Below are positions 19,056 through 27,393 of a DNA stretch of 61,138 bases, one piece after another. The position numbers and the translations under genes were made by a program. Position 1 is the first letter of the stretch. The number at the start of each line of letters is the position of its first letter. The DNA is taken from contig JAKASJ010000021.1 of NCBI GenBank assembly GCA_021819085.1, forward strand, positions 1-61,138. The letters run 5' to 3'. Below the pieces are notes generated by a model. It was not told the DNA's origin. It ran no database searches and saw only the letters and a list, made by a program, of their open reading frames with translations. The DNA comes from Pseudomonadota bacterium. GTDB lineage: Bacteria > Pseudomonadota > Gammaproteobacteria > Acidiferrobacterales > UBA6901.

Positions 19056-19108
19056 GGAAGTCAAAATGGATGATAACGGAAGTCAAAAAATATGCAAGAA
19101 TGACTTCC
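19056..19108 (-). promoter_or_regulatory. dnd promoter with GGAAGTC operator repeats
   Basis: On the minus strand TTGCAT (19097-19092) and TATCAT (19075-19070), 16 bp apart, make a plausible -35/-10 pair for dndB. Two direct copies of GGAAGTCAAAA start at 19056 and 19078, exactly 22 bp apart, and an inverted copy (TGACTTCC) lies at 19101-19108. The copies fall just after the -10, between -10 and -35, and just upstream of the -35. That is the layout expected for a repressor, most simply DndB. Binding is inferred. Confidence 0.55.
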
Positions 19109-19254
19109 AGCATAAGGAAGACCATTATGCTGCGCGGTCAGATCGGGATGAGGCCCGCGGCGCGCGTATTGCTCGTGCGGTAATCGAATTGGTCCCGCAT
19201 CACCCAATGCAGGATAAGCGCTAGCCCGCCGCCGGTATCCCGCGTGGGCATGGG

Positions 19255-19473
19255 TTATTCCTTGCCGAACTCGAACAGGGCTTTGATCGGGACCTTCAAG
19301 ACCCGGGCAATCTTTTCCAGATTATCGAACCTTGGGCCGAAGACCCCCCGCTCCATGTTGCTGACCGACTGGACCGTCACACCGATAGCATCGGCAAGGC
19401 CCTCCTGGCTGATCCCGGCCCGTCGGCGTAGCCGCTGCAGGCGTTTCCCAAACTGCGTTTTGAGCCGCGCCAT
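19255..19473 (-). CDS. XRE-family transcriptional regulator
   Basis: This 72-residue protein is a single helix-turn-helix domain. RLRRRAGISQEGLADAIGVT and the following VQSVSNMERG form the helix-turn-helix with the usual Q-E-LA pattern. No second domain is present. It is divergent from another XRE gene at 19601 across a 127-bp gap with a palindrome. It may control that promoter, the restriction-modification genes beyond it, or a lost mobile element. It lies 217 bp from dndB and in opposite context to the dnd promoter repeats. Confidence 0.85.
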   Translation of the reverse strand: MARLKTQFGKRLQRLRRRAGISQEGLADAIGVTVQSVSNMERGVFGPRFDNLEKIARVLKVPIKALFEFGKE

Positions 19474-19511
19474 GAGCGCTCCCGGCGAGGAAAAACCGTA
19501 TCGTAGGGGTT

Positions 19512-19543
19512 TTGACCCAGGAGAATAACAAAGTTAAACTTGT
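19512..19543 (+). promoter_or_regulatory. Promoter and palindromic operator between XRE genes
   Basis: TTGACC (19512-19517), a 17-bp spacer and TAAACT (19535-19540) form a likely promoter for the 19601 gene. An almost perfect 16-bp palindrome, ACAAAGTTAAACTTGT (19528-19543), covers the -10, as expected for an XRE-type repressor or controller site. Confidence 0.45.
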
Positions 19544-19600
19544 ACCCCTGCAGGACGATCTTGCCCTACCCCGGATCGCATCGGGACAAGGAGGTGGGCG

Positions 19601-19873
19601 ATGCACGATGACGATGAATACTCGAACGCGGCCCCGGACAACCTGACGCGGGACATTGGCTGCCGCATCCGCCTGCTGCGCACCGAGCGTGGCTGGAGCC
19701 AGGAGGTCCTGGCGGAGCTTGCCGGACTCCACCGCAACTACATCGGGCACGTCGAGCGCGGTGAGATCCATGTCAGCGTGGTGCAGCTCGCGAAGATCGC
19801 CCGGGCGTTTGAGCTTCGTCCCGGGGCCTTGATCGACGGTCGACCCAGTTCCGGGGCAAATCTTTCGACCTAA
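19601..19873 (+). CDS. XRE-family regulator, possible restriction-modification controller
   Basis: The 90-residue protein has one helix-turn-helix: CRIRLLRTERGWSQEVLAEL followed by AGLHRNYIGHVERGE. The size and the location upstream of an R-M pair fit a C (controller) protein, though a relic integrase tail lies between it and the methyltransferase, so it could equally belong to a former integrative element. AAGGAGG lies 7 nt before ATG 19601. Confidence 0.85.
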   Translation: MHDDDEYSNAAPDNLTRDIGCRIRLLRTERGWSQEVLAELAGLHRNYIGHVERGEIHVSVVQLAKIARAFELRPGALIDGRPSSGANLST

Positions 19874-19917
19874 GGGGGCTGGACCGGAATAATCGGGCCT
19901 CTGTGACACCGCTGGTC

Positions 19918-19980
19918 TTTCAAATGCTGAAACGGTACACGCGCCTGCGGGCCGACGATCTGCTGGGGCAGCTAGCGTAA
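19918..19980 (+). pseudogene. Relic 3' end of a tyrosine integrase
   Basis: The segment encodes FQMLKRYTRLRADDLLGQLA then a stop. It aligns residue for residue with the C-terminal end of the intact integrase at 57011-58000 (LQMLKRYTHLRAEDLVERLG), including the catalytic Tyr. No upstream part is left. It marks an old integration or deletion boundary between the 19601 regulator and the methyltransferase. Confidence 0.75.
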
Positions 19981-20027
19981 CCATCCCTGTAATCGCGCAC
20001 CGGAATCGGATCTGATATCCTCGCGCC

Positions 20028-21749
20028 ATGTCCTCGAATCCCCGGTTCATACAGCCTTCACTGCCTGGTTTTTGTCCTCTGGCAGCCGCGGTTGAGTCCC
20101 TGGCCATCAATGAGGACGCGGGAGAGCGCGGCGCTGTGTTCACCCGCCGGGAAGTCGTCGACTTCATTCTCGACCTGGTCGGCTATACGGCTGATCGGCC
20201 ACTGCATCATTACCGCCTTCTTGAACCGAGCTTCGGGCACGGCGATTTTCTGCTTCCGGCCATCGAGCGGCTGCTTGAAGCCTGGCGGCGATCGAAGGAT
20301 ACGGTACCCCCTCTGGCAAGCCTCGGGCCATGTATTCGCGGCGTGGAGGTTCATCGCGAGACCTTCACCCGGACCCGTGCCGAGGTGGTCGGTCAGTTGA
20401 TCGGCAGCGGCATTTCGGCGGATGTCGCGGAAGCCCTTGCCGATCAGTGGCTAGTCTCTGGAGATTTTCTCCTGGTCGACCTCCCGAGCGATTTCAATGT
20501 GGTGATCGGCAATCCGCCCTATGTGCGGCAGGAACTGATCCCCGACATCCTCATGGCCGAATATCGCCGCCGCTACAGCACGATTTATGACCGCGCCGAT
20601 CTCTACATCCCGTTTATCGAGCGCTCGCTGCGAAGCCTTGCGCCGGAGGGAGTGCTCGGCTTCATCTGTGCGGACCGCTGGATGAAAAATCGCTACGGCG
20701 GGCCCCTGCGCGCACTCATCGCCGAAGAATTTCATCTCAGAGCCTATGTGGACATGACCGACACGCCGGCCTTTCGGACAGACGTGATGGCTTATCCAGC
20801 GATCACCATTATTGCCCGCGAAGCACCGGGGGCAACCCGTGTGGCACGCCGCCCCCCCATCGAGGCGGCGGCGCTCACGACGCTCTGCGCCCGCCTGACC
20901 GCACCGCACTTACCGGAGGGCGAGCGCTCGGTACACGAGATGAACCAGGTCGCGACCGGTATGGAACCCTGGCTTCTCGAATCCTCCGCCGAGACGGCCC
21001 TGGTGCGCCGCCTGGAACAGACGTTTCCGACGCTTGAAGAGGCGGGCTGCAAGGTCGGTATCGGTGTGGCGACCGGAGCGGATAAGGTATTCATCGGTGA
21101 CTTCGACGCCCTGGATGTTGAGCCCGACCGCAAGCTGCCGCTCGCGACCACCCGCGACATCCAGTCCGGCGAGGTGCGCTGGCGCGGATACGGCGTCATC
21201 AATCCGTTTGCCGAGGACGGCAGCCTGGTCGACCTTCAGGATTATCCGCGTCTGCGCCGCTACCTGGAGGCGCGGCAGGAGATCATTGCCGGCCGCCACT
21301 GCGCCCAAAAGGCACCGGCTCACTGGTATCGCACGATTGACCGCATTACCCCGGCGCTGGCATCCACACCGAAGCTGCTGATCCCCGACATCAAAGGCGA
21401 GGCCCACATTGTCTTCGAGGGCGGAGCCCTGTACCCGCACCACAACCTCTACTACGTCACCTCCGAGACGTGGGATCTGCGGGCGCTGCAGGCCGTCCTG
21501 CTTTCGGCCGTCACCCGCCTTTTTGTGGCGACCTATTCCACCAAGATGCGCGGGGGATTCTTCCGGTTTCAGGCACAGTACCTCCGCCGTATTCGCCTCC
21601 CACACTGGGAGCGCGTTCCTTCACCCCTTCGGAAGAGGCTCATCGATGCGGCCACGAAGCGGGACGTGCAGAAATGCAGCCGTGCCGTATTTGAACTGTA
21701 TGGCCTGAGCCCCGAAGAACGATCTTCCCTTGAGGCAATAGATCAATAA
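20028..21749 (+). CDS. N6-adenine DNA methyltransferase of PaeR7I/XhoI-type system
   Basis: The 573-residue protein is a gamma-class adenine methyltransferase. Motif I is [14 protein letters not shown] near residue 65 (SAM binding), motif IV is NPPY at 162-165 (catalytic), and a long C-terminal target-recognition region follows. Size and partner match the PaeR7I group, which methylates adenine in CTCGAG. The endonuclease starts directly at the stop codon (TAA-ATG). The start at 20028 has no strong ribosome-binding site. Confidence 0.9.
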   Translation: MSSNPRFIQPSLPGFCPLAAAVESLAINEDAGERGAVFTRREVVDFILDLVGYTADRPLHHYRLLEPSFGHGDFLLPAIERLLEAWRRSKDTVPPLASLGPCIRGVEVHRETFTRTRAEVVGQLIGSGISADVAEALADQWLVSGDFLLVDLPSDFNVVIGNPPYVRQELIPDILMAEYRRRYSTIYDRADLYIPFIERSLRSLAPEGVLGFICADRWMKNRYGGPLRALIAEEFHLRAYVDMTDTPAFRTDVMAYPAITIIAREAPGATRVARRPPIEAAALTTLCARLTAPHLPEGERSVHEMNQVATGMEPWLLESSAETALVRRLEQTFPTLEEAGCKVGIGVATGADKVFIGDFDALDVEPDRKLPLATTRDIQSGEVRWRGYGVINPFAEDGSLVDLQDYPRLRRYLEARQEIIAGRHCAQKAPAHWYRTIDRITPALASTPKLLIPDIKGEAHIVFEGGALYPHHNLYYVTSETWDLRALQAVLLSAVTRLFVATYSTKMRGGFFRFQAQYLRRIRLPHWERVPSPLRKRLIDAATKRDVQKCSRAVFELYGLSPEERSSLEAIDQ

Positions 21750-22490
21750 ATGGCCCTAGATCTTGCCGATTACGAACGGAAGGCCCGTGAGGCCGTGAAG
21801 GCGTTTTGGGGGAATCGGGAAGCGGCGAGGCAAAAGCAGATCGAGTCCGGGAAAGCTGACCAGGGTGAACGCGCCAGCGTCACCGCCGGCAAGAATCTGG
21901 ACGGCTTCGTGGCTTTGGTGCTCGACATTGTGCGGGCCAATGGATTGGCCCATGCCCAGATCCACCAAAAGCGGGCCGTTCTGACTCTGCCTGGCTATTT
22001 TCGACCGACGAAACTCTGGGATATTGTGGTCACGCACAAGGGCGAGCTGATCGCAGCGATCGAACTCAAGAGCCAGGTCGGCCCTTCGTTCGGCAACAAT
22101 TTCAACAACCGCGCCGAAGAGGCGATCGGCACCGCGCACGACCTCTGGACGGCCTACCGGGAAGAGGCCTTCGGCAAGCAGTCGCGCCCTTTCGTCGGAT
22201 GGATGATGATCGTCGAGGATGCTCCGAAATCCAGATCGCCGGTCAGAGACGCCTCGCCGCACTTCCCGGTTTTCGAGGAATTCAACGGAGCGTCGTACCT
22301 CAAGCGCTATGACCTGCTGTGCCAGAAACTGGTCCAGGAACAGCTTTACACAACTGCGGCCCTCATTACGTCGCCCCGCAGTGCGGCCAAGACCGGCGGG
22401 TTCTCGGAGATGTCGTCGATGACGAGCCTCAAGACTTTTGTCTCGGCACTCGCCGGACACATCGCGGCGGTAGCATCCCGACTTGGGTAA
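21750..22490 (+). CDS. PaeR7I/XhoI-type restriction endonuclease
   Basis: The 246-residue protein matches PaeR7I in length and sequence character across its whole span, for example [10 protein letters not shown] and [18 protein letters not shown]. The PD-(D/E)XK site reads Asp91, Glu105 and Lys107 (IELKSQ). The family cuts CTCGAG; specificity is inferred from this resemblance. The gene directly follows its methyltransferase, so restriction should be coupled to protection. CTCGAG sites occur in the window, for example near 1591 and 36607. Confidence 0.92.
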   Translation: MALDLADYERKAREAVKAFWGNREAARQKQIESGKADQGERASVTAGKNLDGFVALVLDIVRANGLAHAQIHQKRAVLTLPGYFRPTKLWDIVVTHKGELIAAIELKSQVGPSFGNNFNNRAEEAIGTAHDLWTAYREEAFGKQSRPFVGWMMIVEDAPKSRSPVRDASPHFPVFEEFNGASYLKRYDLLCQKLVQEQLYTTAALITSPRSAAKTGGFSEMSSMTSLKTFVSALAGHIAAVASRLG

Positions 22491-22498
22491 TCGGTTCG

Positions 22499-23185
22499 AT
22501 GACTCGCGATGACCTATTAAACAAGATCGGCGACCATGAAGACAACTTCATCGAACGAAAGCTGGAGGGTGTAACGAACGCCGAACTGCGCCAGACTGTT
22601 AGCGCCTTTGCGAATACGGTGACGGAAGGTCGTCACGCCGTGCTCTTCATCGGGCTTCACGATAAGACCGGAGAAATTCTAGGGGTCGGCAATACCGACC
22701 AACTACAGAAGCGCGTCCGCGACGTATGTCAGAATGATTGCTATCCGGCAATCGATTGCAGATCGGAAGTGTTGTCCATCGATGACAAAAAGGTTGTCGC
22801 TGTTGTCATTCCGCCGAGCAACTCCAAACCACATTTCACTGGCCCTGCGTATGTGCGTGTTGGCTCCGAAAGCCCCAAGGCATCGCCGCAGCAGTACGAG
22901 GATCTGATCCTCAGTCGCTGCGACAAGGCCCGCGAAGTCGTCAAGTACAAAAATCAACTATGCACGGTGCTTGGCATCGGCTACAAGCTCGGCAGTAATA
23001 AACCCCTTGGAGGTGCCTACCGCGAAAGCCGGGAATGTCGCATCGAGGCGTGTACGGGCCATGTCGTTACCCTCTACGATATTTCAAGCGGACTGCGCTT
23101 TTCTGAGCCCTTGGCGCACGTCACGGTCAGCTACGATCATAATAAAATCCGCCCAATGCTACTGGTGACGTTTCCAAAAGGGTAA
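22499..23185 (+). CDS. AlbA_2/Schlafen-like domain protein
   Basis: The 228-residue protein opens with an AlbA_2 (divergent AAA_4, Schlafen-related) domain: DNFIERKLEGVTNAELRQTV, then AFANTVTEGRHAVLFIGLHD, and PAYVRVGSESPKA near 120. Its last 70 residues are not the usual winged-helix or AAA tail and I do not recognise them. It begins 8 nt after the endonuclease stop and is probably cotranscribed. AlbA_2 proteins occur in defence islands and may bind or cut RNA or DNA. The larger frame that starts at 22319 lies inside the endonuclease gene and is not used. Confidence 0.8.
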   Translation: MTRDDLLNKIGDHEDNFIERKLEGVTNAELRQTVSAFANTVTEGRHAVLFIGLHDKTGEILGVGNTDQLQKRVRDVCQNDCYPAIDCRSEVLSIDDKKVVAVVIPPSNSKPHFTGPAYVRVGSESPKASPQQYEDLILSRCDKAREVVKYKNQLCTVLGIGYKLGSNKPLGGAYRESRECRIEACTGHVVTLYDISSGLRFSEPLAHVTVSYDHNKIRPMLLVTFPKG

Positions 23186-23407
23186 GCATTCCAGCGAATT
23201 AAGGCATCGAGCTTGCGGGATTGATCGGCTAACACCGCCAATTTGTCAGCGAACGGCATCTGTGTGTAAAACTAACTAGGAACAGGAGTGAACATGGACA
23301 ATGCAACGAAAAGGGAATAAAGAAAATCATGGATGAAGTAGGAGTCTTTCACTCCTGCCCATCTGAGAGAAGGCGATAAGCAGATTTGGACGAGGTCATT
23401 TCGGCCA

Positions 23408-25204
23408 CTACCACGCCTTCATCTTGAAAAGCTTTCCCTGCTCACCCTCGTCGTGCAATGTGACCACGATCTCGTCGGGAGAGAAAACGGGCTCGCCCTC
23501 ACTGGCACGCGCCGGCAAGTCCGAATCGATCAGCGTGATGATCGGTTGCAGCCCCAGTTCGGCGTACCGGCGAATGATAGTCAACAGGTTCTCCTTCTTG
23601 CGATCATCTAGGGACTCGAACACACCGTCGTGATAGACGAAACGTGGGAACTTGTCGTCCAGATGTGCGCGCAGTATGGCCAAGTCGAAGGCTATGCACA
23701 GCAGCTTGCGATACGTATGCCCTAGGTCGGCGCTAGTCGCGTTGCCTGACTCGTCGAGGATTTCTGCCTTGAACTCCAGATGCCCGGCTTGGTTCGGCGA
23801 CACACTCAGTAGCGCCTTGCGGTCGACCACCTCCTCGACAATCTCGCTAAAGAACACCCGGATCGCCGAGAATAGGCTGTTCTGATCGGAGTTCTGCTTC
23901 TCGACATCCGCCTCGATCTGGGTCTGCAAATTGCCACACTCTTCGGTTAATGCCCTGATTTCGGTACGCAGCTCCTGTAGGCCATGCAGGAAGCCGCGCT
24001 GACGCTCCAGCGAAGTGATGTCGGCGCGCAGCGTCACCATCTCGTCCGAGACCTGCTTGTACTTGCCGAAGATGTCGGTGCCGCTAAGGAACGACAGCAT
24101 GTCCGAGCGCTTCTTTCCCTGGGCATTCAGTTCCGCATTGATGCGCTTGAGTTCGACTTCGACCTCCGCGCGTTCTTCCTGCAAATAGCCGCGGCGCTCG
24201 TCAGTGATCGCCCGATTGAATGCAATCAACTGCTGGAAGTCCTTCTTAATCTGCCCCTTAAACAGGACACCCGCTTCCTCGAAAAGACGCTGGGCCTCGT
24301 CAGGGTTGAAGAGGATCTGGTCCTCCTCCAGCGAGGCTAGGATCTTCTTCTTGTTCTGGTTGAGCGAGTAGCGCTCGGCATTGAGGGACGCAATGCGTTC
24401 GTCGATGTCATCGACCAACTGTTTGGTGCGGTCCTTGTCCTGCGCGCGGAAGTCGAAGGCGTCGAGCAGCTTCTGCTTCTTCTCGGCCTCCTTCTGCTTG
24501 AGCAACAGGATGCCCTCGATCTTGCTGATGTCCTCGATGGACCCACCCAGCTCGTTCTTGATGGTCTGCGCGGTGGACTGCCTTTCCGCGAGCTGCTCTT
24601 CCTTCTCATAGTGCTGAACCACAAGATGAGCGTCAAAACCGAGGACGTGGGCCAGAAAGGGCTTCCAGTCCGAATGTGCGGCCGCGAACTTGCGCAGATG
24701 AAACACGTCGCGGAAATCGTCCTGGGAACGCAATAGATAACCCAAGCCTTTCCGGAATGCCCAAGGCTTGAGCGCACGCCAGTCGAGCAATCCATCCAAC
24801 AGGTCGCGCGCCCGCTCGAAGGGCATGTCCTGGTGATCCCACTCTGCCGGCGGCAGCCTTGACAGGTTCTGATGCCCCGCCTCATGGCGCTTGAAGCTGA
24901 TTTTCGTGGCCTCTTCCACACCACGCCGGATCGTCACGAACGAAGCATCTTCCAGCTCGATTTCAAGGAAGAAGATGAATTCTTTGAAAAGGTCGACGTG
25001 CTTGAAAAGAAAGAACTTGGGATCGCGCTTGGCCAGAAAGCCAAAGTCGAGCAATCGCCCAAGCGTGGTCTTGCCGAGATTATGGGTATCTTTGTTTCGG
25101 TTTTCCGGCAAGCGGATTTCAGCCATAACGACGTTCAGGCTCTGGACGAACTCCACGGGCTCGAACAAATCTGGCTTGTTGGAATAAAGTCTAGACAGCT
25201 TCAT
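23408..25204 (-). CDS. ABC-three-component (ABC-3C) system ATPase, DUF2326 type
   Basis: The 598-residue protein is a Rad50/RecN-like ATPase. The P-loop HNLGKTTLGRLL lies near residue 45, in the reduced form typical of DUF2326 proteins. Coiled coils fill about 200-430, and the C-terminal part (LGHTYRKLLCIAFDLAIL, then RFVYHDGVFESLDDRKK) carries the signature and Walker B equivalents. I chose ATG 25204, which overlaps the end of the middle-component gene by 14 nt. ABC-3C systems are predicted to let the ATPase sense a signal and fire the effector encoded beside it. Confidence 0.88.
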   Translation of the reverse strand: MKLSRLYSNKPDLFEPVEFVQSLNVVMAEIRLPENRNKDTHNLGKTTLGRLLDFGFLAKRDPKFFLFKHVDLFKEFIFFLEIELEDASFVTIRRGVEEATKISFKRHEAGHQNLSRLPPAEWDHQDMPFERARDLLDGLLDWRALKPWAFRKGLGYLLRSQDDFRDVFHLRKFAAAHSDWKPFLAHVLGFDAHLVVQHYEKEEQLAERQSTAQTIKNELGGSIEDISKIEGILLLKQKEAEKKQKLLDAFDFRAQDKDRTKQLVDDIDERIASLNAERYSLNQNKKKILASLEEDQILFNPDEAQRLFEEAGVLFKGQIKKDFQQLIAFNRAITDERRGYLQEERAEVEVELKRINAELNAQGKKRSDMLSFLSGTDIFGKYKQVSDEMVTLRADITSLERQRGFLHGLQELRTEIRALTEECGNLQTQIEADVEKQNSDQNSLFSAIRVFFSEIVEEVVDRKALLSVSPNQAGHLEFKAEILDESGNATSADLGHTYRKLLCIAFDLAILRAHLDDKFPRFVYHDGVFESLDDRKKENLLTIIRRYAELGLQPIITLIDSDLPARASEGEPVFSPDEIVVTLHDEGEQGKLFKMKAW

Positions 25205-25439
25205 TGGGCCCCATGTACTCCACGGCGTCGGTCTTTGGGCGATATTCAATCAGGCCCATGAGATACAGGAAGTTCAGCGCCGGCAGAAACAGCACGTCGC
25301 CGCCGACCACGCTTTTCTTTGCAAACTTTCGCAGCACGTCGTACTCATCCACTCGGCGGGCCTTCAGATGGGCCAGCAGCAGCAACGAGACGTTGATGAC
25401 CGTGCGATCAGGATGAGAGTGCTTAGTCGGCTGAAGCAT
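25191..25439 (-). CDS. ABC-3C middle component
   Basis: This 82-residue small helical protein lies between effector and ATPase genes and overlaps both. The winged-helix-like run (LLLLAHLKARRVDEYDVLRK, then LPALNFLYLMGLIEYRP) is the mark of ABC-3C middle components, which are thought to bridge the other two subunits. GGAGG lies 6 nt upstream of ATG 25439, which supports this start over 25454. Confidence 0.85.
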   Translation of the reverse strand: MLQPTKHSHPDRTVINVSLLLLAHLKARRVDEYDVLRKFAKKSVVGGDVLFLPALNFLYLMGLIEYRPKTDAVEYMGPNEAV

Positions 25440-26388
25440 CGCCCACCTCCCCAATATCGCAGTTCCAGTACATGTAGAACAGCACAGCGCGCATCAAGCG
25501 CTTGTGGGCGTGCTGCCGCAAGACAGGATCGCGATTGACCAGCAGGTTCACCAGATACTCCATGACCTCGTCGAACGCCTGGTAGTCTTTGCGTTTAGCG
25601 ACGATCTTAAGCTGGAACTCATCGACCACCGACTCGTACATGCGCAGCAGATCGAGGTTTTCCGGCGCCGCCAGGAAGACCCGAACCTGAGCAGTCTCCT
25701 TCAGGTACTTCCGCCGCTGCACCTTGGCGTAATCGGCGCTCATGTTGTTGAGTGCATTCTTCCGCTCGTAGGTCACGCGCGGGGTTGGTGGATCGTCGAG
25801 CAGTGCCGCCGCGCTGTCTTTATGCCGGGCCAGTGCTTGCACCACTTCTGCCAAGTGGTCGGAACTGACGATTAGCGGCGAATCAACCGGATCGAGGTCT
25901 GCTTCGTTCGCAACCTCCGGAAAGCGCTTCAGCCAGTTCTCCAGTTGTTCCAACCCACAAAGGTAAATCGACGAGGTCGGAATGCCGCACCGCGACGCCA
26001 TGTATTCACGTATCTCCGTTTCGGCGTTGCCGGCCAAGCGCCGGTTGGCGAACAGCATGTAATGATCGAGCTGCTTGGCTTCGCGCAGCTTCTTGATGCG
26101 TGGAATCTCTTTGCCTAGCACGGTGCTCGCGGCGGATGTGCTGAAGAAGTCGGACTCGGAGAAATTGCGGTTGTAGCCGTTGGTGTGCTTGGCTTGGACA
26201 ATGGTCGTACCGACCCACGGCGCTGTCATACTCGGGTGCAATTCGGCCGTGCCCACGAACTTGGCATCGCGTCCGCCATCAGGCCCTTTTGCAAAGGCCT
26301 GCACTGAGACCCCAAGCAGCCGCTGGCACAGGAGCACGATCAGGGTCTCGAACTGGCCATCACTGAGGTCTTCGTAGGCGAATTTCAT
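25423..26388 (-). CDS. ABC-3C effector with Mrr-like nuclease domain
   Basis: The 321-residue protein has two parts. Residues 1-110 form a restriction-endonuclease-like domain: LIVLLCQRLLG, then the active-site pair GPDGGRDAKF and IVQAKHT (D and QAK). The last 90 residues (DYQAFDEVMEYLVNLLVNRD and MRAVLFYMYWNCDIG) match the ABC-3C C-terminal domain that docks to the middle component. The predicted output is DNA cleavage after activation. ATG 26388 was chosen because the longer frame adds an unrelated basic leader. Confidence 0.87.
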   Translation of the reverse strand: MKFAYEDLSDGQFETLIVLLCQRLLGVSVQAFAKGPDGGRDAKFVGTAELHPSMTAPWVGTTIVQAKHTNGYNRNFSESDFFSTSAASTVLGKEIPRIKKLREAKQLDHYMLFANRRLAGNAETEIREYMASRCGIPTSSIYLCGLEQLENWLKRFPEVANEADLDPVDSPLIVSSDHLAEVVQALARHKDSAAALLDDPPTPRVTYERKNALNNMSADYAKVQRRKYLKETAQVRVFLAAPENLDLLRMYESVVDEFQLKIVAKRKDYQAFDEVMEYLVNLLVNRDPVLRQHAHKRLMRAVLFYMYWNCDIGEVGDASAD

Positions 26389-26416
26389 TGCGGTCCCATC
26401 TTGCTCGATCGACTCG

Positions 26417-26737
26417 TCACGCCGCGACTGTGATACCGGCCGCATGCGCACGCCGCGCCGGCCGAACGATGATCTCGACATGCTGATCGAGCGACACCAG
26501 TGCCTGCATCAGGCGCTCGAGTGAGATGTTCTGCAGCTTGTAGCGCCGCACCTGGGACACCTTGGGCTGCGTCATGCCGGTGATGTGGGCGGCCTCTATT
26601 TGGCTGAGGCTGCGCTGGTCGATCAGATCGTTAAGCTTGACCGCAAGGATGGTCTTTGCCGACAGATCTTCCGCATCGTTAAACCCGAGGTCAGCCAGAA
26701 GGTTTTCGGTGCCTTGAGCATGGTCTTTGCGCGTCAT
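26417..26737 (-). CDS. XRE-type antitoxin (HigA2-like)
   Basis: The 106-residue protein has an N-terminal extension and an XRE helix-turn-helix at about 48-80 (LSQIEAAHITGMTQPKVSQV), the form found in antitoxins of Gp49/HigB-type toxins. The start overlaps the toxin stop (ATGA), with the toxin first, as in HigBA pairs. It should bind and neutralise the toxin and repress the promoter, where a palindrome is present. Confidence 0.85.
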   Translation of the reverse strand: MTRKDHAQGTENLLADLGFNDAEDLSAKTILAVKLNDLIDQRSLSQIEAAHITGMTQPKVSQVRRYKLQNISLERLMQALVSLDQHVEIIVRPARRAHAAGITVAA

Positions 26738-27099
26738 CGCGATCTCCCGCTCCCGCCGTAACGGGCGAACACTGCCTTCAACCGCCTCTCGATCAACTCA
26801 ACGTCCGGCTGTAGTGTGGCAATACCGGACTTGGACTTGTTCTGAAACACATGCAGTACGTGCGCCGAGCCGCCGGTGCGCACGGTGTAAACCACACGGA
26901 AGGTATCGCCCCGATGATCCTCCACTAGTTCACAGACACCCGAACCCAGCCCCTTCCAAGGTTTAGCCGACTCGGGGGGCTGACCCAACTGCGCAACAAA
27001 CAGCACATGCGCCCCCATGTCCTTCTGGACGGGAACAGGAAATTCATTAAAAGTCCTTCTTCGAGGAGCCCTTCCAGTACAGGAGCTTACATTTTTCAA
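26734..27099 (-). pseudogene. Gp49/HigB-type toxin, apparently frameshifted near its start
   Basis: From about residue 17 on the protein matches Gp49-like (RelE-superfamily) toxins: FNEFPVPVQKDMGAHVLFVA, then AKPWKGLGSGVCELVEDHRG and VYTVRTGGSAHVLHVFQNKS. The expected N-terminal motif reads clearly in the neighbouring frame (LLYWKGSSKKDF) and would join in frame if one T were removed from the run of four T's at about 27049-27052 (minus strand). The open frame itself begins only with TTG, and the other frame has no ATG. The gene is thus either inactivated or carries a sequencing error. Confidence 0.65.
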
Positions 27100-27107
27100 T
27101 TATTTAA

Positions 27108-27135
27108 AGTATACCCGTTCGGATATAAAACGCAA
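27108..27135 (-). promoter_or_regulatory. Toxin-antitoxin promoter with palindrome
   Basis: TTGCGT (27135-27130), a 16-bp spacer and TATACT (27113-27108) form a good minus-strand promoter. An imperfect 18-bp palindrome, TATACCCGTTCGGATATA (27110-27127), overlaps it and fits an antitoxin operator. The predicted start point is within a few bases of the toxin's first codon, so the leader would be very short. Confidence 0.5.
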
Positions 27136-27393
27136 CCGCTTGCACGGTCACGTGAGCGCCGGCGCTGATGGTCCGCGGTCAGAGGTTTGGCTCAATTTGT
27201 GGCGGACAGTGGGGTATGCCGCTGGCGGCAGGTCATCTGATCTGTTCTGTAATCCTGCTGCAATCGCATTGCAGTCAGGTGCGTCTAGGTGTGTTTGGGC
27301 CGGGCGCATAGTAGGGCAAATTTATTCATGTGGTTAGGCACAGCCGTGCGCACGAAAGTGCACAAAAATGGCCTTCTCTAGCGCCAGTCAAAA
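27136..27393. other. Right junction of the defence insertion
   Basis: This 260-bp stretch separates the toxin-antitoxin promoter from the end of trbB. I see no gene, no transposon end and no repeat shared with the left junction near 6356-6600. Composition rises to that of the trb genes. Confidence 0.35.

Noticed and set aside
19322-20167. 281-residue minus-strand open frame across the XRE region
   Set aside because: It overlaps two clear helix-turn-helix genes and the methyltransferase start and has no family features.
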